A stretch of DNA of 10,799 nucleotides, taken from Gammaproteobacteria bacterium. Its GTDB lineage: Bacteria > Pseudomonadota > Gammaproteobacteria > Steroidobacterales > GCA-2729495. The position numbers were made by a program, and so were the translations under genes. Positions 6,202-10,799 of the stretch are shown here, piece after piece; the first letter of the stretch is position 1; every line of letters starts with the position of its first letter. The notes under the pieces are model-generated. The model ran no database searches. It was not told the DNA's origin and was given only the letters and a program-made list of their open reading frames with translations. The stretch is taken from the NCBI GenBank assembly GCA_023383735.1, contig JAHDYN010000029.1, positions 1 to 10,799 on the forward strand, written 5' to 3'.

Positions 6202-6957
6202 ATGACTGAGCGCCTGCAGAAAGTGCTGGCGGCCGCGGGCGTGGGTTCGCGTCGCGTGATCGAGCAATGGATCAGTGCCGGACGCATCACGGTGAATGGC
6301 AGCGTTGCCACGCTGGGCACCAAGGTCACCGGGCGGGAGCGCATCCTGGTCGATGGCAAGCCGGTACCCGCGCTGCGCAAGTCACGTCCGGGTCCCCGGG
6401 TGCTGCTCTATCACAAGCCGGCGGGTGAGGTGTGCAGCCGGAGCGACCCTGAGGGACGGCCGACGATCTTCGACCGGTTGCCGCCGCTGGCAGGCAGTCG
6501 CTGGATCAACGTCGGCCGGCTGGATATCGCCACCTCGGGTCTCCTGTTGCTGACCACCGACGGGAGCCTCGCCAATGCGCTGATGCATCCATCCACCGGT
6601 ATCGAGCGCGAATATGCCGTGCGCGTGCAGGGCACCGTTACGGCCCAGACGCTCGCGCTGCTCCGGCAGGGCGTCGAACTTGAAGATGGTCGGGCTGCTT
6701 TCGACCAGGTTGAACCGGCGGGCGGCGAAGGCTCCAACCAGTGGTTCAAGGTCGTGGTCGCCGAGGGGCGCAATCAGCTGGTGAGGCGGGTCTGGGCAGC
6801 GGTCGACTGTCGTGTCAGCCGCCTGATCCGCGTGCGCTACGGGCCGGTCAGCCTGCCGCGTTCAGTGCGCGCCGGACAGCATCGACTGCTGAAAGAAGCG
6901 GAGTTGAACCGCTTGTATATTGCGGCCGGCCTGCGCAGCGAGGAAGAAGCCGACTGA
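6202..6957 (+). CDS. rluB: 23S rRNA pseudouridine synthase RluB
   Basis: RluB converts U2605 of 23S rRNA (E. coli numbering) to pseudouridine. The 251-residue product has an N-terminal S4 RNA-binding domain (3-50: RLQKVLAAAGVGSRR, then ISAGRITVNG) and an RsuA/RluB/E/F catalytic domain. That domain has LLYHKPAGEVCS (68-79), the catalytic Asp108 in GRLDIATSGLLLLTTDG (105-121) and EGRNQLVRRVW (189-199). It lacks the long basic tail of E. coli RluB (about 290 residues), ending soon after LYIAAGL. The linkage to scpA-scpB is conserved and favours RluB over RsuA or RluE. The stop at 6955-6957 directly abuts the stop of the opposing SDR gene. Confidence 0.92.
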   Translation: MTERLQKVLAAAGVGSRRVIEQWISAGRITVNGSVATLGTKVTGRERILVDGKPVPALRKSRPGPRVLLYHKPAGEVCSRSDPEGRPTIFDRLPPLAGSRWINVGRLDIATSGLLLLTTDGSLANALMHPSTGIEREYAVRVQGTVTAQTLALLRQGVELEDGRAAFDQVEPAGGEGSNQWFKVVVAEGRNQLVRRVWAAVDCRVSRLIRVRYGPVSLPRSVRAGQHRLLKEAELNRLYIAAGLRSEEEAD

Positions 6958-7707
6958 CTACTGGCAGTCGATGCGCTGGCCGGTAACGCCTTCGGCGGCC
7001 GGTCCGATCAGATACAGGTACGGGCCCATCAGGGCTGCCGGCTCCGGCCGGGTCTCAGGGTCTTCGCCGGGGTAGGCTTCGCGCCGCATCCGCGTCCGGC
7101 AGGCGCCGGGATTGATGCAGTTCACCCGGATGCGTCCCTGGGTTTCATCGGCGAGTGTCTGGCTCAGGTTCTCGATGCCGGCCTTGGCAGCCGCGTAGGC
7201 GCCCCAGTAGGCCCGTCCCTTGCGTCCAACGCTGCTGCTGGTGAATACCACGGAAGGGTCTGCCGATTTGCGCAGCAGCGGCAGCAGCGTCTGGGTGAGG
7301 ATGAACGGCACGTTCAGATCCAGGTGCATGACCTGGTGCCAGACCCCGATGTCGTAGTGCTCGATCGGTGCGCGCTGGCCGAGCATGGCAGCGTTGTGCA
7401 GCAGGCCATCGAGTCGCCCCCAGCTCGCTTCGATCTGCTCGGCAAGCCCAGTGTAGTCGGGGCCGTGTGCCCGGGCAAGATCGAGCGCGGCGATGCTCGG
7501 TTCGGGTCCGCCGGCAGCGATGATCTCGTCATAGACCTGCTCGAGCTTGCGCGTCGTTCTGCCCAGCAGGATCACGATGGCGCCATGCCGGGCGAAGGCA
7601 TGAGCGGCTGCCCGCCCCAGTCCGTCGCCTGCGCCGGTGACCAGGATGACGCGATCGCGCAAGGCGTCGGCAGCGGGTTGGTAGGCTTTGGCGGCTGCAG
7701 ATGACAT
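6958..7707 (-). CDS. yciK: YciK-type short-chain dehydrogenase/reductase
   Basis: This 249-residue classical SDR has the cofactor motif TGAGDGLG (24-31), the NAA motif (105-107), the active-site Ser in TSSSVG (156-161) and Tyr171/Lys175 in YAAAK. The motif GRKGRAYWGAYAAAKAG and the INPGACRTRMRR stretch (198-209) are as in YciK. Arg50 in the LLGRT loop suggests NADP(H) preference. The substrate of YciK proteins is not established. It is the last gene of the mtaD operon: the start lies 3 bases after the mupP stop. Its stop (6958-6960) touches the rluB stop with no spacer, so the two convergent transcripts must overlap. In E. coli yciK is also near rluB, separated by btuR. Confidence 0.87.
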   Translation of the reverse strand: MSSAAAKAYQPAADALRDRVILVTGAGDGLGRAAAHAFARHGAIVILLGRTTRKLEQVYDEIIAAGGPEPSIAALDLARAHGPDYTGLAEQIEASWGRLDGLLHNAAMLGQRAPIEHYDIGVWHQVMHLDLNVPFILTQTLLPLLRKSADPSVVFTSSSVGRKGRAYWGAYAAAKAGIENLSQTLADETQGRIRVNCINPGACRTRMRREAYPGEDPETRPEPAALMGPYLYLIGPAAEGVTGQRIDCQ

Positions 7708-7710
7708 GGT

Positions 7711-8391
7711 CTAGCGGTGTCCCAGAATGAGGCGCGACAGGTCGTCCGGTGTGCTGACCACAAAGTCGGCGTCCCAGTCATCCGGATCCTGTCCGTGTTC
7801 AATATAGCCGTAACGCACGGCGATCGTGGCGGTGCCGGCAGCCCGGCCGGATTCGATGTCACGGCGGGCATCGCCGACGTAGATCGAATGTTCGGGCAGC
7901 GTGGCGATCTGCTCCAGTGCATAGAGGATCGGCCGCGGATGCGGCTTGCGTTCCGGCAGCGTGTCGCCGCTGACCGTACAGGCAGAGCGATCGAGCAGGC
8001 CGAGCGCGGCGAGCAGGGGTTCGGTGAACCGCCGGGGCTTGTTGGTGACGACGCCCCAGTGAATGCGCTGCTGCTCAAGCCGGGTCAGCAGTGCTTCCAT
8101 ATCCGGAAACAGGCGTGTTTCGCTGACCAGGCGTGCCGAATACAGCTCGCCAAACTGCTGCTGCAACTCGGGCTGCCGGGCAGGATCCTGACCGGGAAAG
8201 GCGAGGCGCAGCAGGCCGAGTGTGCCGTTGGATACCTGTGCCCTGGCCGTTTCCCACGGCAGTTCAGGCGCGGCTCTCAGTCGGCAGAGCTCGTTCAGTG
8301 CCGCCACCATGTCCGGTGCCGTGTCGAGCAGTGTGCCGTCCAGATCAAACAGCACCGCCGCAGGTGCCGTGTTCGCCGACCAGCGGGGCAT
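7711..8391 (-). CDS. mupP: HAD-family sugar phosphatase, probable N-acetylmuramic acid 6-phosphate phosphatase MupP
   Basis: This 226-residue HAD phosphatase has motif I DLDGT (Asp16, Asp18), motif II Thr116 in GVVTNK, motif III Lys149 and motif IV GDARRD (173-178), plus an alpha-helical cap at about 25-95. Automatic annotation would often call it phosphoglycolate phosphatase (Gph). The stretches WGVVTNKPRRFTEP, RDIESGRAAGT and AVRYGYI, and its place between ubiG and an SDR gene downstream of mtaD, match MupP of Pseudomonas. That enzyme dephosphorylates MurNAc-6-phosphate in the AmgK/MurU peptidoglycan recycling route. The ATG at 8391 shares one base with the ubiG stop (TGATG), and GGAG lies about 10 bases upstream. 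A TTG at 8400 is too close to that site. Gph activity is not excluded. Confidence 0.82.
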   Translation of the reverse strand: MPRWSANTAPAAVLFDLDGTLLDTAPDMVAALNELCRLRAAPELPWETARAQVSNGTLGLLRLAFPGQDPARQPELQQQFGELYSARLVSETRLFPDMEALLTRLEQQRIHWGVVTNKPRRFTEPLLAALGLLDRSACTVSGDTLPERKPHPRPILYALEQIATLPEHSIYVGDARRDIESGRAAGTATIAVRYGYIEHGQDPDDWDADFVVSTPDDLSRLILGHR

Positions 8392-9113
8392 CAGTCGCAA
8401 GCTCCGTCCGGGCGCCGAAAATGCGCGAAGTAATTCACGCTTACATTGCCGCCCAGCGTAAAACTGCGGTCGAGCGGGTTGTAGTGGCCGCCGATCAGCG
8501 CCTCAAGGTGCAGCCCGGCACGGCGTGCCCAGGCATCGAGTTCCGAGGGCCGCACCAGTTGCTGGTAATGATGGGTACCGCGCGGCACGAGCCGGGTCAG
8601 GTGCTCGGCCCCGACGATGGCGGTGAGGAAGGCGCGTGGCGTGCGATTGAGCGTCGAGACGATCAGGCTGCCGCCGGGCTTCAGCAGTCGTGCGCAGGCG
8701 GCGATGAGTGAAGCAGGCTCCGGCACGTGTTCCAGCAGCTCCATGCAGGTGACTGCGTCAAAGGAGCCCGGTGAACTCTGCGCGAGATCCTCTGCCGACA
8801 TATGCAGATAGCTGACGGACAGCGGACCGGACTCGAGCAGGTGCAGGCGGGCCACGTCGAGTACCTCGGCCGACATGTCTATGCCGGTAACCTCCGCGCC
8901 GCGTCTGGCCATCGCCTCGGCGAGCAGACCGCCCCCGCAACCCACGTCGGCGATGCGCTTTTGCTTCAGGCCGATGAGCTGGTCCACGAGATCAACGCGT
9001 GCCGGGTTGATGTCGTGCAGGGTGCGAAACTCGCCATCGGGATCCCACCAGCGGCTGGCGAGTGCGCCAAAGTGCGCCAGTTCGGCCGGATTGGCATTGG
9101 CCTGTTCAGTCAT
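8391..9113 (-). CDS. ubiG: Ubiquinone biosynthesis O-methyltransferase
   Basis: UbiG performs both O-methylations in ubiquinone synthesis, using S-adenosylmethionine, at the inner membrane surface. The 240-residue product has the family start FGALASRWWDPDGEFRTLHDINPARV (from residue 15), the SAM motif I ADVGCGGGLLAEAMAR (55-70), motif post-I VTGIDMS (75-81), CMELLEHVPEP (123-133), LLKPGG (143-148) and the C-terminal NYFAHFRRP. The basic and hydrophobic stretch TPRAFLTAIVGAEHLTRLVPRGTHHY (158-183) corresponds to the insert that contacts lipid in E. coli UbiG. The start at 9113 overlaps the mtaD stop by eight bases (ATGACTGA), as is usual for this gene. An upstream in-frame ATG at 9185 lies inside mtaD and would add residues unlike the family. 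Confidence 0.96.
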   Translation of the reverse strand: MTEQANANPAELAHFGALASRWWDPDGEFRTLHDINPARVDLVDQLIGLKQKRIADVGCGGGLLAEAMARRGAEVTGIDMSAEVLDVARLHLLESGPLSVSYLHMSAEDLAQSSPGSFDAVTCMELLEHVPEPASLIAACARLLKPGGSLIVSTLNRTPRAFLTAIVGAEHLTRLVPRGTHHYQQLVRPSELDAWARRAGLHLEALIGGHYNPLDRSFTLGGNVSVNYFAHFRRPDGACD

Positions 9114-10467
9114 GTGCGTTGCTCCCGCGGGCTGCCGACAGTCGCGCCCGCCATGCCTCGGCGCGCGCCAGGATTGCCGGCGCATCCGCCAGCAGCGGCT
9201 GGCGATCAGCCAGCAACTGGCGACCCGCTACCCAGACATCGCTGACCTGGTTGCGCGACGTCGCATAGACCAGCTGTGAAACAGGATCGTAGACTGGCTG
9301 GGTGGCCGCCGCCGACAAGTCTACACAGATCACGTCGGCTTCCTTCCCTGGCAGCAGCGAGCCGATGCGGTCGCCGAGGCCCAGCGCCTGCGCGCCGTTG
9401 CGTGTCGCCATGCTGAGTACGGCTGCAGCAGGTACGACCTCGGCGCGCTGCGCAACGCCCTTGGCAAGCAGCGCGCAGCTGCGCATCTCGCCGAACATGT
9501 CCAGATCGTTGTTGCTGCCCGCGCCATCCGTGCCGAGTGCGATGTTGACGCCGGCTGCAGCCAGGTCCGCCACGGGGCAGAAGCCGCTGGCCAGCTTGAG
9601 GTTGGACTCCGGGCAATGCACGACGCTGACGCCGCGCCCGGCTAGCAGCGCGATTTCTTCGGCGGTGAGCTGGGTCATGTGTACGGCGGCCAGCAGCGGT
9701 GTCAGCAGACCGAGTTCGTCGAGCCGCTGCAGCGGGCGGCGTGCGTGCTGTTTGTGGCTCTCGGCAAGCTCGCTGGCGGTTTCGTGCACGTGCATGTGGA
9801 TCTGGGTGTCGAGTTCGTTGGCCAGCAGGCGGATCTGTCTGAAGCTGTCGTCGGCGACCGTGTACGGGGCATGCGGCGCGAAGACCATGGAGATGCGCGG
9901 ATGGCCGCGAAACTGGTCGCGCACCGCCAGACCCTTGCGCAGATACTCGTCGGCGTCCTGCGCCCAGACCGTTGGGTGTTCCAGCACGATCATGCCCACG
10001 CCGGCCCGGAGCCCGCTGGCATCGACTGCCCGGGCAATGACATCCGGAAAGTAGTACATGTCGTTGAAGCAGGTGGTGCCACCCTGAAGCATTTCCAGCA
10101 TGGCGAGTTCGGCGCCATCCCGCACGAACCCCGCATCCACCCAGCGCGCCTCCGCCGGCCAGATATGCTGCCCCAGCCAGGTGTCGAGTGGCAGGTCATC
10201 GGCCATCCCGCGGAACAGTGTCATGGGGGTGTGGGTGTGGGCGTTTATGAGCCCCGGCAGGAGCACATGCTGCGGTCGCCGGACCAGTTCCCGGGCGCTG
10301 TAGCGTTGCTCCGCTTCTGCCCGGGGCAGCAGGTCGAGGATCCGCCCGTCGCGCACCACCAGGGCATGGTCATCGAGGACCCGGCCCTCGGGTTCGACCG
10401 GGATGGTCCAGCGGGCGGTGATGATGAGGTCAGCAGGCTGCATGGCACAGGTTTCCGGCGGCGGCAT
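9106..10467 (-). CDS. mtaD: 5-methylthioadenosine/S-adenosylhomocysteine deaminase (TRZ/ATZ amidohydrolase)
   Basis: This cytosolic zinc amidohydrolase deaminates the adenine ring of methylthioadenosine (MTA) or S-adenosylhomocysteine (SAH). The 453-residue product shows the metal motif HTH (77-79), MHVHE (225-229, His226 and His228), His199 in FAPHAPYT, VVHCPESNLKLASG (282-295) and the catalytic Asp314 in GTDGAGSNNDLDM. It closely follows Pseudomonas MtaD, which acts on MTA, in sequence (SLFRG/TLFRGMADDLPL, HIWPAE, VYDPVSQL) and in place beside ubiG. UbiG releases SAH, so coupling the two genes makes sense if this enzyme also takes SAH; the sequence cannot decide between the two substrates. 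The start may be 10467 or the in-frame ATG at 10443 (residue 9); neither has a strong ribosome site. It is the first gene of the operon and divergent from gyrA. Confidence 0.9.
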   Translation of the reverse strand: MPPPETCAMQPADLIITARWTIPVEPEGRVLDDHALVVRDGRILDLLPRAEAEQRYSARELVRRPQHVLLPGLINAHTHTPMTLFRGMADDLPLDTWLGQHIWPAEARWVDAGFVRDGAELAMLEMLQGGTTCFNDMYYFPDVIARAVDASGLRAGVGMIVLEHPTVWAQDADEYLRKGLAVRDQFRGHPRISMVFAPHAPYTVADDSFRQIRLLANELDTQIHMHVHETASELAESHKQHARRPLQRLDELGLLTPLLAAVHMTQLTAEEIALLAGRGVSVVHCPESNLKLASGFCPVADLAAAGVNIALGTDGAGSNNDLDMFGEMRSCALLAKGVAQRAEVVPAAAVLSMATRNGAQALGLGDRIGSLLPGKEADVICVDLSAAATQPVYDPVSQLVYATSRNQVSDVWVAGRQLLADRQPLLADAPAILARAEAWRARLSAARGSNAHD

Positions 10468-10484
10468 AATGCCTGATCCGTGTT

Positions 10485-10490
10485 AGCATA
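10485..10490 (-). promoter_or_regulatory. Possible -10 element for the mtaD operon
   Basis: The 151-bp divergent spacer 10468-10618 must hold promoters for both mtaD and gyrA. On the minus strand TATGCT (10490-10485) matches 4 of 6 positions of a -10 box and would start transcription near 10478. The matching -35 (AAATTG at 17 bases) is poor. On the plus strand no convincing -35/-10 pair was found; TTTAAC at 10515-10520 lacks a -35. A short inverted repeat, GCCAT/ATGGC (10564-10568 and 10576-10580, 7-base loop), lies in the gyrA leader and has no T-run. Confidence 0.22.
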
Positions 10491-10618
10491 GCGCGCGTCC
10501 CGGAGACCAATTTTTTTAACACCGCAACGATCGACCAAGCCGCCTCCAGCCTGGCGGGTAGACGCCATGCCGGGGATGGCTGTGGGTGCATCGTTGTCTG
10601 GCGGAATCTGCTGTATCG

Positions 10619-10799
10619 ATGGCTGAAGTAGCCAAGGAAATTCTCCCGGTCAACCTCGAAGACGAGATGCGGAAGTCCTATCTGGACTACGCCATGAGCG
10701 TCATCGTGGGCCGTGCATTGCCTGATGTGCGGGATGGCCTGAAACCGGTACACCGCCGCGTCCTGCATGCGATGCGGGAGCTGGGCAACGACCACACCA
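10619..10799 (+). CDS. gyrA: DNA gyrase subunit A (N-terminal 60 residues; continues past right edge)
   Basis: The visible 60 residues are unmistakable GyrA: ITPVN-like ILPVNLEDEM (8-17), SYLDYAMSVIVGRALPDVRDGLKPVHRRVL (20-49) and MRELGND. GyrA is the breakage-reunion subunit of gyrase, which introduces negative supercoils as an A2B2 tetramer. The catalytic Tyr and the quinolone-resistance region (around residues 67-106 in E. coli) lie outside the window, so nothing can be said about resistance. The ATG at 10619 fits the family start. The nearest purine-rich site (GGCGGAA) is rather far upstream, about 14 bases. The frame stays open to the edge. Confidence 0.97.
   Translation, partial: MAEVAKEILPVNLEDEMRKSYLDYAMSVIVGRALPDVRDGLKPVHRRVLHAMRELGNDHT

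Noticed and set aside
8391..9185. UbiG start at 9185
   Set aside because: The extra 24 residues lie inside the mtaD coding region and are unlike UbiG. The ATG at 9113 in the ATGACTGA overlap fits the family.
9679..10476. Plus-strand open frame of 265 codons
   Set aside because: It is antisense to mtaD, whose metal-binding and catalytic motifs are all present.
10564..10580. Riboswitch or attenuator in the gyrA leader
   Set aside because: It is only a 5-bp inverted repeat with no T-run, and nothing resembles a known riboswitch.

Overview
The window looks like gammaproteobacterial chromosome. The evidence is a GC-rich backbone carrying the 'yci' neighbourhood (yciB, yciI, bolA, yciO, a site-2 protease, scpA, scpB, rluB, yciK) joined to the mtaD-ubiG-mupP-yciK-type cluster that is divergent from gyrA, an order I know from Pseudomonas and relatives. 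No protein here fixes the genus. There are no rRNA or tRNA genes, no transposase and no CRISPR array.

Layout. (1) Positions 1 to about 1980 are visibly AT-richer than the rest and hold a two-gene minus-strand unit. It consists of a DUF6502-type protein (918-1736) with helix-turn-helix-like segments, then an exported DUF5666-like protein (1-856) that runs off the left edge and carries a tandem octapeptide repeat, GIHGSGLK. The spacer upstream (1737-1984) has a good promoter candidate and two elements about 70 bp long with conserved ends, variable middles and inner inverted repeats. They resemble integron attC sites but are not proven to be. (2) Positions 1985-3113 hold the minus-strand operon yciB-yciI-bolA with overlapping stop and start codons. 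(3) Positions 3189-6957 hold the plus-strand run yciO, M50 site-2 protease, scpA, scpB, rluB. (4) Positions 6958-10467 hold the minus-strand operon mtaD-ubiG-mupP-yciK-like, tightly coupled, whose last gene abuts rluB tail to tail with no base between. (5) From 10619 gyrA begins on the plus strand and leaves the window after 60 codons.

How the genes fit together. The backbone genes serve basic cell functions: cell envelope and septation (YciB), [2Fe-2S] or glutaredoxin-linked regulation (BolA), chromosome organisation with SMC (ScpA, ScpB), 23S rRNA pseudouridylation (RluB), ubiquinone methylation (UbiG), clearance of methylthioadenosine or S-adenosylhomocysteine (MtaD), peptidoglycan recycling (MupP) and DNA supercoiling (GyrA). 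The part least explained by known biology is the left-end DUF6502/DUF5666-repeat pair and the repeated elements beside it.
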